DNA of 64,000 bases from Actinoplanes lutulentus (GTDB lineage: Bacteria > Actinomycetota > Actinomycetes > Mycobacteriales > Micromonosporaceae), in the NCBI RefSeq assembly GCF_003259845.1, contig NZ_QLMJ01000007.1, positions 1-64,000 of the forward strand. Reading direction: 5' to 3'. A program made the position numbers and the translations under genes. Shown here in pieces: positions 17,358 to 26,676 of this stretch. The notes beneath the pieces are model-generated. The model did no database searches and had not been told where the DNA came from. It saw only the letters and a list, made by a program, of their open reading frames with translations. Position 1 is the first letter of the stretch, and every line of letters starts with the position of its first letter.

Positions 17358-19814
17358 TCACAGCAGATTCAGGTTGTTTGCCCTGGTCACCGCCTCGCGG
17401 CGGCGGGCCGCGCCCAGCTTGCGGTAAATCGATCTGAGGTGCGCCTTGATCGTGTTGACCGAGACCGCCAGCTCGACGGCGATCTCGCTGGCGGTGAGCA
17501 CCGAGGGCAGGAATTGGAGAACCTCGATCTCGCGTTCGGTCAGCGGCTCGGCCAGGATCGAGTCCGGTTCCGGTTTCCGCAGATGTCCCGCGCCGAGAAC
17601 CCGGAACGGCCGGATGATGCCCTCCTGGTCGGCAAGCGCGACAGCCCGTGCCGCGGCCGCCGTGCCACGGACGGCCTCGCCTCGGGCCGAGTCGTTCCTG
17701 GCCTCCGCCGCCAGCGCGATCGCGATTCCGGCGGTGACCGCTGCGAACGGATCGTTTCCGGTCAGAACCTGGTGAAGGTCGTCCGTTCCGTGACCGAGCG
17801 CCAGATGAGCCCGGCCGAGGAGGACCTGTTCGGCCGGGGACGGGCCGGCGACCTCGCCCAGCCGCTCCACGACGCGCGCGGGTTCACCGTTCGCCAGGTC
17901 GATCTCGCACTGCACCGCGTTCAGCCACCGGGAGAGCAGTGGAGCCCGCAGCGACGGCCCGGCGTCCTCGCGGGCTTGCCGCAGCGCCGCCGCGACCGCC
18001 GCGACATCGCCGAGCGCCAGCGCGAGATGCGCCCGGACCAGCACGGACACGACGGCGAGGGTGGCCTCCGGCGGATCGGCCACCGAGCGCTGCGCGTTGC
18101 GGAGCAGGACCTGCGCCTCGACATGCCGGTCCCGTTCCACCTCGACGAGAGCGAGGGCCAGGTACGCGGCGGTGACCTGGATGCTTCCGGTGACATCGAG
18201 CGCCTCGGCCTGCGCGTAGGCCTCACACGCACGACGCTCGGCCTCCCGCAGCGACCCGCGGAAGTACGCGATCAGCGCCAGGTGGCTCTCCGCGGTGATC
18301 GCGGTGATCGGCATGCCGAGATCCCGGGCTTCGGCGAGACCGGCGCTCAGGTGCTGGCGCGCGTCCTCGAGCTGGAGGGTCCAGAGCAGAGCGACGCCTT
18401 TGTTGATCTTCGCGACGGCGCGCACGTGCGGCGCGATCGGCAGCGTCCGCGGCTCGGCGCGCAACTGATCCAGGATCCGGCCGGCCGCCGCGACCATGGC
18501 GGGCATGTCGCCCGTCACGCGCAGGACGGTGCACACCTCGATCAGGTCCACCACGATGCCGACGGCCTGACGTTCGACCGGCGGGCGGCCCGCAAGCAGG
18601 CTCCGCGCCCGGTCGATCAAGGCCGGAACAGCGCGGATGTCGCCGGCGAACACCGCGAGCATCACCGCGCAGACGACGAACTCGGCAGTGGTGGGCAACA
18701 GCTCCGGAGGGATCCGCCGGAGCATCATGGCGAACGTGTCACGCTGGGGAGACAGGCTGAGCTGTGGTCCCAGGACGACGACGAGACGGCTCAGATAATC
18801 CCAGTCCCCTCCGTCAGCGGCGTGCCGCATCGCCTCGGGGATCATCCGGGCGCCGGCATACCATCGGGCAGCCCGGCGATGCAGTCCGGCCACCTCGTCG
18901 GGTGCCTCCCGGTCCAGCATCCGGCGCAGTTCGGCGCGCAGCTGGCCGTGATACCGAGACCCGGTCACCAGGCCGGTACGCCCTTCCAGCAGGGTCAGCA
19001 CCCGCCGGCTTCCGGTGCCGCCGGCGAGGACGTCGGCGAGTTCCGGCGGCACCTCGTCCACGATGCTGGTTCGCATCAGGAACCGGCGTACCGCCGCGCT
19101 CTGCCCGCCGATCACCTCCCGGGTCAGGTAGTCGCCGATCTCCTCCCCCGGGTCGCTGCCGTGCGTGAGGGCAGCGAGGCGCAATCCCACCGGCCAGCCC
19201 TCGGCCGGGCCGGTGACCACGCCGGTGGCCGCGGTCACCGCGCCGGGCCGCAGCAGGGTGACCAGCGCGGCCGACTCCCGGTCGTCGAACCGCAGGTCGG
19301 CGGCGCTGAGCGGGAACAGCCCGCCGGCCGACCGCGGCACGTGCAGCGGCAGGTCCGGCTCGGTCCGGCTGAGCAGCACGAACCGCAGGCCGGCGGGCTG
19401 CCGCCGGATCAGCGCGGCGAGCACCCGCATCGCCGGCGAGCCGTCGATGGCCTGCATGTCGTCGAGGACCAGCGGCACCGGCTGGCCGAATCCGCCGCAG
19501 AGCCGGCGCAGCCCGTTCTCGTCGGAGACGTGACCGAACCGGCCGGGCACCGAGGCCGGCGGGAACGCGGCCTGCAGCGCGGCCGCGACCCCGGAGCAGA
19601 ACCCGGGCACCGTGGAGTGCCACCGGCGAAGCGTCAGCCACGCCACCGGCTGCGGCCGCCGGGCCGCCCAGGCCGCGGCGAGCGTGGTCTTCCCCCAGCC
19701 CGGACCGGCCCGGATCAGGGTCACCGCGCGCTGCACGCCGTCGTCGAGCAGCCCGTGCAGTCTCGGGCGGATCAGGTGTGGTTCGGCTATGGCAGGTTGG
19801 TCCGACGTACTCAT
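17358..19814 (-). CDS. LAL-family (MalT-like) LuxR transcriptional regulator 1
   Basis: The 818-residue protein has an N-terminal STAND/AAA ATPase with Walker A GPGWGKT (37-43) and Walker B PLVLDDMQ (114-121), a long helical/TPR-like middle region and a C-terminal LuxR HTH (LTEREIEVLQFLPSVLTASE ... VSVNTIKAHLRSIYRKLGA). Proteins of this kind integrate ATP and a small ligand. Its neighbours are the iron ABC operon (convergent) and the M24/MFS operon; its targets are unknown. A well-formed promoter lies 130 nt upstream. Two further LAL regulators occur in the window (44819 and 48320), similar in layout but divergent in sequence. Confidence 0.92.
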   Translation of the reverse strand: MSTSDQPAIAEPHLIRPRLHGLLDDGVQRAVTLIRAGPGWGKTTLAAAWAARRPQPVAWLTLRRWHSTVPGFCSGVAAALQAAFPPASVPGRFGHVSDENGLRRLCGGFGQPVPLVLDDMQAIDGSPAMRVLAALIRRQPAGLRFVLLSRTEPDLPLHVPRSAGGLFPLSAADLRFDDRESAALVTLLRPGAVTAATGVVTGPAEGWPVGLRLAALTHGSDPGEEIGDYLTREVIGGQSAAVRRFLMRTSIVDEVPPELADVLAGGTGSRRVLTLLEGRTGLVTGSRYHGQLRAELRRMLDREAPDEVAGLHRRAARWYAGARMIPEAMRHAADGGDWDYLSRLVVVLGPQLSLSPQRDTFAMMLRRIPPELLPTTAEFVVCAVMLAVFAGDIRAVPALIDRARSLLAGRPPVERQAVGIVVDLIEVCTVLRVTGDMPAMVAAAGRILDQLRAEPRTLPIAPHVRAVAKINKGVALLWTLQLEDARQHLSAGLAEARDLGMPITAITAESHLALIAYFRGSLREAERRACEAYAQAEALDVTGSIQVTAAYLALALVEVERDRHVEAQVLLRNAQRSVADPPEATLAVVSVLVRAHLALALGDVAAVAAALRQAREDAGPSLRAPLLSRWLNAVQCEIDLANGEPARVVERLGEVAGPSPAEQVLLGRAHLALGHGTDDLHQVLTGNDPFAAVTAGIAIALAAEARNDSARGEAVRGTAAAARAVALADQEGIIRPFRVLGAGHLRKPEPDSILAEPLTEREIEVLQFLPSVLTASEIAVELAVSVNTIKAHLRSIYRKLGAARRREAVTRANNLNLL

Positions 19815-19952
19815 GGCTCACCCCGTGATCGACTCGGGGCGCGACCGCGAAAACCGGCTCTCGGTGGGGAGGGGCCCGGCCGTCACGCCAATGGCGCAGT
19901 GCATCATCCTCGCAGCCGAGCAGGCCGAAGACCGTCAGCTAGGTGACACAAG

Positions 19953-19980
19953 ATCATATACACTGATCGATATCGGTCAA
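19953..19980 (-). promoter_or_regulatory. Promoter of LAL regulator 1 with overlapping near-palindrome
   Basis: On the minus strand TTGACC (-35, 19980-19975) and TATGAT (-10, 19958-19953) are separated by 16 bp, a strong housekeeping-sigma match in a locally A/T-rich stretch. A near-perfect palindrome TGATCGATATCGGTCA (19964-19979, one mismatched pair) covers the spacer and most of the -35, so it may be an operator. It predicts a 5' leader of about 130 nt. Confidence 0.65.
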
Positions 19981-20888
19981 GCGTAATAGGGCTCGGTGGG
20001 CGCCTGCCGGGGCGGCGGCGGAGGTGGAGGCGGGTCGAGCATCGCGCTCAGCCGGTCCAGGATCGCGTTCACCCGCGGCCTCAGCTCCTGCCATTCCCGG
20101 CCGGTGGCGAGCGCCTCGTTCTCCGCGTCGATCGACGGGACCAGGTCCCGCAGCAGCACGGCGATCTGACTCGCGCTCGCCTGCCGCTCGCCGTCCGGCG
20201 CGTCCTGAGCCGACAGGCCCCACCGTGCGGAGAGGTCACGCAGATCGTCACGGACCGGCGGCCAGTAGAGGCCCCGCTCCGCCGCGCTCCGGATGGTCAG
20301 CACCGGCGGCAGCCGCACCCCGACCACACCGCGTGTCTCGGCAGCCAGGGCGCCCCCCTCGGCGTCCCACACCGACACCCGCCGCGAGCGGTTGATCACC
20401 ACGATCGCGATCACACCGCCGATCAGCAGGAACAGCAGCAGCCAGGGCCAGAATCCGCCGGCATCGTCGGTTCCGGAGACCGGCACGGTCGCCGCGGCCG
20501 ACTGCGTCTCCTCGACGGGCGCCGCGGTGGTCGCCGCAGGCGTCTCGGTCGCGGTCGCTTCCTGGGTACGCGTCACCGTGGTCGCCGTGGGCACGGCACC
20601 GCCCGTGTTCCGGGTCCGGGTCGGCTCGGTCGTCTCCTCGGGCTCCTCCGTCTTCTGCGTCTCGGTCGTCCGGGTCTCCTCGGGCTCCTCGGTCTGTTCC
20701 TCCTGGGTCTGTTCCTCCTGGGCCGTCCGGGTCACCTCCGGCGTCACCGTCCGCTCCGGCAGGTCGATCGAGGGCAATGCGGTCGGCAGTGCCACCCCGC
20801 CGCCGTCCTCGGTGCCGCCGCATCCGGCCACCGCCAGGCTCAGCGCCGCCACCAGGGCGAGCGCCGCCCGTCCGCTTCGCGATCCCAT
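19977..20888 (-). CDS. Lipoprotein-like membrane protein with Thr/Glu-rich stalk
   Basis: The 303-residue protein has a lipobox signal (ALALVAALSLAVAGC, Cys at about 23), a 100-residue stalk of repeated Glu-Glu-Thr and Thr-Arg-Thr motifs, a transmembrane helix (FWPWLLLFLLIGGVIAIVVI) followed by RSRR, and a cytosolic C-terminal domain of about 125 residues ending in a run of eight prolines. A lipid anchor plus a second span would tie an external loop at both ends. ATG 20888 has GAGGA upstream; the reading frame extends further upstream without evidence of use. It lies 8 nt after the M24 peptidase, in the same operon. Function unknown. Confidence 0.8.
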   Translation of the reverse strand: MGSRSGRAALALVAALSLAVAGCGGTEDGGGVALPTALPSIDLPERTVTPEVTRTAQEEQTQEEQTEEPEETRTTETQKTEEPEETTEPTRTRNTGGAVPTATTVTRTQEATATETPAATTAAPVEETQSAAATVPVSGTDDAGGFWPWLLLFLLIGGVIAIVVINRSRRVSVWDAEGGALAAETRGVVGVRLPPVLTIRSAAERGLYWPPVRDDLRDLSARWGLSAQDAPDGERQASASQIAVLLRDLVPSIDAENEALATGREWQELRPRVNAILDRLSAMLDPPPPPPPPRQAPTEPYYA

Positions 20889-20896
20889 GCCCGTCC

Positions 20897-22006
20897 TCAC
20901 GCGACGATTCGCAGGTCGTGACTGGTGTTGTTGAGGCGGCGACCGGCGTTCTCGGTGACCGTCACGATGTCCTCGATCCGCACCCCGAACCGGCCCGGCA
21001 GATAGATCCCCGGCTCGATCGAGAAGCACATCCCCGGCACCAGCGGCTGCCGCTCCCCCTCGACCATGTACGGCGGCTCGTGCGTGGTCAGCCCGATCCC
21101 GTGCCCGGTCCGGTGGATGAAGTACTCGCCGTAGCCACCGCCGGTGATCACCCGCCGGGCGGCGCGGTCGATGTCCTGGCAGGCGACGCCGGGCTGCACT
21201 GCTTCGAAACCGGCCTGCTGGGCCGCTTTCACCAGCTCGAACACCTCGCGCTCCTCGGCCGTCGGCTCGCCGACGTGCACGGTGCGGGTGGTGTCCGAGC
21301 CGTACCCGTCCTTGAGGCCGCCGAAGTCGAGCACCACCATGTCGCCCTCGGCGATCACCCGGTCGGCCATCTCGTGGTGCGGGTTCGCGCCGTTCGGGCC
21401 GGAGCCGACGACCGTGAAGTCCACCTGGGAGTGTCCGTGCTCGCGCAGCAGCCCGGCCAGCTCGGTTCCTACGTCACGCTCGGTGCGGCCGCTGAAGCGT
21501 ACCGTCGTGATCTGTTCGTAGGCCGCGTCCGCGGCCGCGCCGGCGGCAGCGAGCCGGTCCAGTTCGTCGGTGTCCTTCACCGCTCGCAGCATCGGCAGCG
21601 AGCCGGTGATCGAGGTGTACCGGGTCTCGCGGAGCGCGTCCTGCAGGCCGAGCAGGTGCATGGCCCAGGCCGAGTCGGAGAGCGCGTAACGGCCCTGCGG
21701 GTCGAGCAGGCGGGCGGTGGCCGCGTACGGATCGGAGCCGTCCGCCCAGTCGGTGATCGTCACCGCGGCGGCGCCGGGCGCGGCCTCGGCGTCCGGGCGT
21801 TCCAGCACCGGGACGATCAGGTGCGGGTCGTGGTCGGCGTCGAGGACCAGCATGGTGATCCGCTCGGTGATCGCGGTGGGCTGGTACCCGAGGAAGTAGA
21901 CGAGGTCGGGTCCGGGAGTGACGAGCACGCCGGTCAGGCCGGCGCCGGCGGCCTGCGACAGCGCCCGTTCCATCCGGCGGGTGAAGTCCTTGGTCGTGAA
22001 GCTCAT
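20897..22006 (-). CDS. M24-family Xaa-Pro aminopeptidase
   Basis: 369 residues: a creatinase-like N-terminal domain followed by a pita-bread metallopeptidase domain. All five metal ligands are visible: Asp227 (VLDFGG), Asp238 (GSDTTRT), His302 (TGHGIGL), Glu331 (SIEPGIYL) and Glu345 (VRIEDIV). It cleaves N-terminal residues before proline in peptides, in the cytoplasm. ATG overlaps the stop of the upstream MFS gene (ATGA) and has AGGAGG 9 nt upstream. Confidence 0.93.
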   Translation of the reverse strand: MSFTTKDFTRRMERALSQAAGAGLTGVLVTPGPDLVYFLGYQPTAITERITMLVLDADHDPHLIVPVLERPDAEAAPGAAAVTITDWADGSDPYAATARLLDPQGRYALSDSAWAMHLLGLQDALRETRYTSITGSLPMLRAVKDTDELDRLAAAGAAADAAYEQITTVRFSGRTERDVGTELAGLLREHGHSQVDFTVVGSGPNGANPHHEMADRVIAEGDMVVLDFGGLKDGYGSDTTRTVHVGEPTAEEREVFELVKAAQQAGFEAVQPGVACQDIDRAARRVITGGGYGEYFIHRTGHGIGLTTHEPPYMVEGERQPLVPGMCFSIEPGIYLPGRFGVRIEDIVTVTENAGRRLNNTSHDLRIVA

Positions 22007-23511
22007 CGATCAACGCCTCCTGGGGTCGTTACCGGCGCCGGCCGGGTCGGAATGGTGTGGCTGGTGCCGGCCGCGGCCGCCGCCAGGTGCACGGCGGTCG
22101 TCTTCTCACCGCGGTGCCGCCCCATCAGGACCAGCAGCGCGACACCGGCCGCCGACATGAGGGTCAGCACGATCGCAGCGGCGCCCAGCCCCGCGGCGAG
22201 CGCGTCGGCGACGGATTTCCCGGCGGCGCCGCTGCTGTCGGTGACCGAGGTGGAGACCGTGGCGACCGCCGCCACGGCGAGTGACCCGCCCACGTACCGG
22301 GCCATGTTGGAGATGCCGGAGGCCTGACCGACCTCGTCCGCCGACACCGACGAGGTGGACGCCGACGAGGCCGGCCCGTTCGCCACACCGAGCCCGATCG
22401 CGATACCGATCATCGACGGGACGAAGGCGAGGTAGGCCCACGAGGAGGTCACGAAGATCAGCCCGACCGCGGCGACGGTGGACAGCCCGAAGCCGAGCGC
22501 GACCGCTTTACGCGGGCCGATCCGTACCGCGAACGGCGTGATCAGCGGCGTGATCGCGATCATCGCGGCGGCTGCCGGCAGGGTGGCCAGGCCCGCTTCG
22601 AACGGGCTCATCCCGAACGTGGCCGGATCCTGGAAGTAGAGGCTGAACAGGTACATCAGCGCGTTGAGCACCCCGGCCACCAGCAGGATCGCGAGGGTCG
22701 AGCCGACCAGTACCCGGTTGCGCAGCAGACGCAGGTCGACCAGCGGAGCGGCCGCACGCCGCTCGGCGGCCACGAAACCGGCGCCGCCGAGGATCGCGAT
22801 CGCCAGGCAGGCGAGCGTCGCCGGGGAGAACCAGCCCCACGAGCTGCCCTCGCTGAGCGCCAGCACCAGCGGCACCAGGGCGACCGCCACCAGGACGGTG
22901 CCGAGCACGTCGATCGATCGGGGCCGGTCCGGGTCGCGGGACTCCGCGACGGTGGCCAGGGTCAGCGGCACACAGGCCGCGGCGATCCCCGCGTCGATCC
23001 AGAACAGCCCCTGCCAGCCGGCCACGTCGACCAGCAGGCCTCCGATGAGCGGCCCGGCAGCCGCGCCGATCGCGGAGGCCGCGCCCCACAACGTGATGGC
23101 CCGCATCTGTCCCGCACCGGACCCGGCCACCGAGAGCAGGCTCATCCCGCAGGCCAGGATCGTGGAGCCGGCCGCGCCCTGGATCATCCGGCCGGCGATG
23201 ACGCCGGCCGCGCCGTCGGACAGCGCGATCAGCGCGCAGGAGGCGATGAAGAGCAGGAGACCGCCGAGGAACACCTTGCGCCGGCCGAAGACGTCGCCGA
23301 GCGCGCCCGAGGTGACGATCACCGCCGCACCGACCAGCATGTACCCGGTCACCGCCCACTGAAGCAGGTCGAGTGACGCGCCGGTGTCCTCGCTGATCGC
23401 CGGTAGAAGGATGGTGACGGCCGAAGTGTTCGCATTCACCACGAGCGCGGAGACGCAGGCTGCCAGCAGCACCCCGAGTCCCGCCGCGCGGTCGGTTCCG
23501 GTCGTGGACAT
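22003..23511 (-). CDS. MFS drug-type efflux transporter (DHA2/EmrB-like)
   Basis: About 502 residues with 14 predicted membrane helices. The DHA2 signatures are visible: NANTSAVTILLPAIS in helix 1, the loop motif GALGDVFGRRK, and GRMIQGAAGSTI in helix 4. It exports drugs or small metabolites by proton antiport; the substrate is unknown. ATG 23511 is chosen (the start of a typical N-terminus, STTGTDRA); ATG 23547 would add 12 residues. It is the first gene of an operon with the M24 peptidase and the membrane lipoprotein, and is divergent from the ThrE-like pair. Confidence 0.87.
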   Translation of the reverse strand: MSTTGTDRAAGLGVLLAACVSALVVNANTSAVTILLPAISEDTGASLDLLQWAVTGYMLVGAAVIVTSGALGDVFGRRKVFLGGLLLFIASCALIALSDGAAGVIAGRMIQGAAGSTILACGMSLLSVAGSGAGQMRAITLWGAASAIGAAAGPLIGGLLVDVAGWQGLFWIDAGIAAACVPLTLATVAESRDPDRPRSIDVLGTVLVAVALVPLVLALSEGSSWGWFSPATLACLAIAILGGAGFVAAERRAAAPLVDLRLLRNRVLVGSTLAILLVAGVLNALMYLFSLYFQDPATFGMSPFEAGLATLPAAAAMIAITPLITPFAVRIGPRKAVALGFGLSTVAAVGLIFVTSSWAYLAFVPSMIGIAIGLGVANGPASSASTSSVSADEVGQASGISNMARYVGGSLAVAAVATVSTSVTDSSGAAGKSVADALAAGLGAAAIVLTLMSAAGVALLVLMGRHRGEKTTAVHLAAAAAGTSHTIPTRPAPVTTPGGVDR

Positions 23512-23611
23512 GTGATCCAGCGTCGTCGTGGACCCCAGCCGGAGCATCCTTCGCGCCGGGTGATTTCAAACGTTGCTCGAACACCTACCGTCCGAACGCG
23601 GAGGTGCCCGG

Positions 23612-24856
23612 ATGGCGAAACCGATCACTGAGGACCAGGAGCTGCACGAGTTCCTGCTGTACCTGGGCAGCGCGCTGACGGCGGCCGGCGAGGCGGTGAA
23701 CCAGATCCAGGAACATCTGCTGAGGGTGGCGACCGCGTACGGCTCGCCGCAGGCCCGGATCAGCGTCTTCCCCACCTTCCTGGTGGTGTCGCTGGAACCG
23801 GGCCTGCCGGTGACCCAGGAGCCGACCCGGCAGCTCGGGGGTGGTCTGCGACTGGACCAGACCGCCGCGCTCTACCGGTTGCTCCGGTCCGCCGAGCGCG
23901 GCCATGTCGATCCTGGCGACGGCGCCCGGCAGGTCCTGGCGCTGGTCGCCATGCCACCTCGATTCGGCCCGGTGATCCGGGTGCTCGGCCACGCCATTCT
24001 CACCGTCGGCATCTGCATGATCCTGATGCCGACCGGTGAGGACCTGCTGATCGCCGGGCTGTTCGGGATTCTGGTCGGCGTCTTCAAACTGGCCGGTCTC
24101 CGATGGCAGAGCCTCCAGATGCTGATGCCGGTGATCGCCGCGTTCACCGTCGCCTCGATCACGTTCCTGCTGGCCAGGTCCGGGTGGGTGGACGCCGACC
24201 TGCGGGCCATGGTCGCCCCGCTCGCCACGTTCCTGCCCGGGGCCATGCTGACGATGGCGGTTGTGGAGCTCTCCGCGTACGAGATGGTCACCGGGGCGAG
24301 CCGGCTGGTCGCCGGGATCATGCAGTTGCTGCTGCTGACGTTCGGGCTGATCGGGGCGGCGCAGGCGGTGGGCGTACCGCCGCCGGAGGCCGGGCCGGCC
24401 GCCGCGCCGGCCGGGATCGGCTGGTGGGGGCCGTGGGTGGGCACGCTCGTGGTCGGGCTCGGCAACTACCTGATGCTGGCCGGGCCGCCGCGGTCGCTCG
24501 GCTGGCTCTGCCTGGTGCTGCTCGCCGGCTGGACCGGGCAGTACGTGGGCAACCTGCTCCTCGGCGGTTACCTGAGCGGTTTCGTCGGCGCGGTGGTGCT
24601 CACCGTGGTCGCGTACCTGGTGGAGCGAAGGCCCACCGGCCCACCGGCGCTGGTCTCGTTCCTGCCCGGCTTCTGGCTGCTGGTGCCGGGCGCTCTCACC
24701 CTGATCGGGATGACCGAGTACCTCGGCCAGGACTCGGTACGCGGCTCGGAGGACCTGACCGCCGCGACCGCCTCGATGCTGGCGGTCGCGCTCGGCGTGC
24801 TCTGCGGCCACCCGGTCTATCGGGCACTGGCCGGTGCGATGCGGAAAGTCTCATGA
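23612..24856 (+). CDS. ThrE-family threonine/serine exporter-like protein 1
   Basis: The 414-residue protein has an N-terminal soluble ThrE (DUF1212) domain (EFLLYLGSALTAAGEAVNQIQ ... ISVFPTFLVV), followed by about ten membrane helices, including FLPGAMLTMAVVELSAYEMVTGASRL, which is conserved in the family, and a DUF3815-like C-terminal half. It probably exports small hydroxy amino acids or short peptides. ATG 23612 has GGAGG 7 nt upstream. It overlaps the next, paralogous gene by ATGA, so the two proteins may work together. Confidence 0.87.
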   Translation: MAKPITEDQELHEFLLYLGSALTAAGEAVNQIQEHLLRVATAYGSPQARISVFPTFLVVSLEPGLPVTQEPTRQLGGGLRLDQTAALYRLLRSAERGHVDPGDGARQVLALVAMPPRFGPVIRVLGHAILTVGICMILMPTGEDLLIAGLFGILVGVFKLAGLRWQSLQMLMPVIAAFTVASITFLLARSGWVDADLRAMVAPLATFLPGAMLTMAVVELSAYEMVTGASRLVAGIMQLLLLTFGLIGAAQAVGVPPPEAGPAAAPAGIGWWGPWVGTLVVGLGNYLMLAGPPRSLGWLCLVLLAGWTGQYVGNLLLGGYLSGFVGAVVLTVVAYLVERRPTGPPALVSFLPGFWLLVPGALTLIGMTEYLGQDSVRGSEDLTAATASMLAVALGVLCGHPVYRALAGAMRKVS

Positions 24857-26079
24857 CCCGGGCGACGACCAGCGGCGAGGAGCTGCTCGGGCTGCTCGGG
24901 CCGCTCACCGAGTGGCTGCTGAGCTCCAGCTTCGAGGGCACCGTGGAGTGCGAGGCGATCGTGCGGGACGTCGCGGCCCGGTACGGCCATCCGGTCGAGG
25001 CCGTCTTCCTGGCCGACGCCGCGCTGCTCACCGTGGGCGGCCGCACCCTCTCGTACGCCCGCGAACCCGGTGTGCCGCCGCTGGACGAGGTGTCCCGGAT
25101 GAAGGAGCTGCTGGCCGCGATACACGGCGGACTGCCGGTCGGTGAGGCCGCCGCCCGGCTCGTCGAGATCCGGGCCATGCCGCCGCGATGGCGGCGACCC
25201 GCGCAGGTCGCCGGTCTGGTCGCGTTCACCGTCGGCTTCGGCATCTCGGTGCAGGCCACCTGGCAGCAGGTAGGCGTCTCCTCGCTCACCGGTCTGCTGA
25301 TCGGCCTGCTGGTCGTGGGTTCCGCCGGGCACCGCCGGCTCGTGCTCCTCTCACCCTTCGTCGCCTCCCTGCTGGTCTCGACCGTCGTGATCCTGATGTC
25401 CGAGCACGGGCTGATCGACGGCGGCCCGATCCAGCTGATCGTCCCGGCGTTGTTCTACTTCATCCCCGGCGACGCGATCACGGCGGCGGCGCTGGAACTC
25501 TCCGCCAACCGGATCACCGCCGGCGCGGCCCGGCTCGTCTACAGCGTCTCGGTGCTCCTGGTCCTGGCATTCGGGGCGCTGGTCGCCACGGTGCTGCTGC
25601 GCGTGCCGCAGAGCGAACTGTTCGACGTGCCGGTGCCCGGCAACCTGGGCCCGATCGGGGTCTGGGGCGGCTGGGTGCTGTTCGGGATCGGGGTGATGCT
25701 GACGTTCTCGATGGCGGCCCGCGACTTCCCCTGGGCGCTCGGGCTGATCCTGCTCACCGCGGCCGTGACCGAAGTGGCCACCCGGGCGTTCGGTGATCCC
25801 TTCGGTACGTTCGCCGGGGCCGTGGTGATGACCGTCGTGGCGCTGCGGCTCGGGCGCCGGCCCGGTGTTCCGCCCGCGTACGTGCTCTATCTGGGCGCGT
25901 TCTACGTGCTGACTCCGGGTTCGCACGGCCTGCGCGGCCTGGAGAGCTGGATCGGCGGCGACCCGATCCGGGGCGTGACCGGGCTGGCCGACATGGTGAG
26001 CCTGCTCGTCGCGCTCGCGGTCGGCATGCTGGTCGGCGCGGCGGCGGCCGGACCGGCACAACGAGGGTTCACCCCTTAG
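24853..26079 (+). CDS. ThrE-family threonine/serine exporter-like protein 2
   Basis: The 408-residue paralogue of the preceding gene has the same architecture: a soluble N-terminal domain (LLSSSFEGTVECEAIVRDVA ... GGRTLSYAREPG), then ten or so helices with the matching family segment FIPGDAITAAALELSANRITAGAARL. Identity to its neighbour is modest, so the duplication is old. ATG overlaps the upstream stop. A palindrome of the 19-bp family lies just downstream and belongs to the next operon. Confidence 0.87.
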   Translation: MTRATTSGEELLGLLGPLTEWLLSSSFEGTVECEAIVRDVAARYGHPVEAVFLADAALLTVGGRTLSYAREPGVPPLDEVSRMKELLAAIHGGLPVGEAAARLVEIRAMPPRWRRPAQVAGLVAFTVGFGISVQATWQQVGVSSLTGLLIGLLVVGSAGHRRLVLLSPFVASLLVSTVVILMSEHGLIDGGPIQLIVPALFYFIPGDAITAAALELSANRITAGAARLVYSVSVLLVLAFGALVATVLLRVPQSELFDVPVPGNLGPIGVWGGWVLFGIGVMLTFSMAARDFPWALGLILLTAAVTEVATRAFGDPFGTFAGAVVMTVVALRLGRRPGVPPAYVLYLGAFYVLTPGSHGLRGLESWIGGDPIRGVTGLADMVSLLVALAVGMLVGAAAAGPAQRGFTP

Positions 26080-26087
26080 CACCCTCG

Positions 26088-26106
26088 ATCACCCGTCTGG
26101 GGTGAG
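26088..26106. promoter_or_regulatory. 19-bp palindrome, copy 1 (perfect)
   Basis: ATCACCCGTCTGGGGTGAG fits NTCAYCC-N5-GGRTGAN exactly. It ends 70 nt before the DUF2231-like start at 26177, heading the operon to 29896. Confidence 0.65.
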
Positions 26107-26176
26107 GTGCGAATCGCCCCGGCGGCCGAGGCTGGAGGACGTCCGGTCCACCGGCGAACGGCAGGGGGCCCGCCGC

Positions 26177-26665
26177 ATGCAGAGCCGACTCCGTCTCGGA
26201 GGCCACGCGGTCCAGCCGCTGTTGCTGATGTTCCCGCTCGGACTCTTCGCGATGGCGCTCATCTTCGACCTGGCCAGCCTGCTCGGCGGCCCGAAGCTGT
26301 TCGGCACCCTCGCCTTCTGGAACATCGTCGCCGGCCTGGCCGGCGGGTTGTTCGCCGCGCTGGCCGGCGGGTTCGAGGCGTTCACCGCCCGGAATCCGGA
26401 CGCGGCCCGGGTCGCGTTCCTGAGCCTGCTGCTCGACGGCAGCGTGCTGATCCTGTTCGCGGTGCTGACCCTGACACGGGTACGCGGCCAGGACCGTCTC
26501 GCCGATCCGGGTCTGCTCGTGGTCGAGGTCGCCGGGCTGGCCCTCGCCGTGTTCGGCGCCTGGTTCGGCGGACGCTTCACCGAGTCGAACCGCCCGCCGA
26601 GGATGAGGCGGACGGCATTTCGCAGCGCTGATGATGCGGCCGGGACTCGATCTCGAACCGTGTGA
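26177..26665 (+). CDS. DUF2231-like integral membrane protein
   Basis: 162 residues with four membrane helices. The opening GGHAVQPLLLMFPLGLFAMALIFD is typical of DUF2231 (small membrane proteins of unknown function, sometimes beside redox genes), and the C-terminus is basic. ATG 26177 has AGGGGG 8 nt upstream; GTG 26102 would add 25 residues but starts at the palindrome. It begins an operon with the APC permease, an anchored protein and an M20 peptidase. Confidence 0.75.
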   Translation: MQSRLRLGGHAVQPLLLMFPLGLFAMALIFDLASLLGGPKLFGTLAFWNIVAGLAGGLFAALAGGFEAFTARNPDAARVAFLSLLLDGSVLILFAVLTLTRVRGQDRLADPGLLVVEVAGLALAVFGAWFGGRFTESNRPPRMRRTAFRSADDAAGTRSRTV

Positions 26666-26676
26666 ACGGAGGCAGC

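Noticed and set aside
23550-23572. Palindrome half-site GGGTGAT before the MFS gene
   Set aside because: The left half does not match at the required distance.
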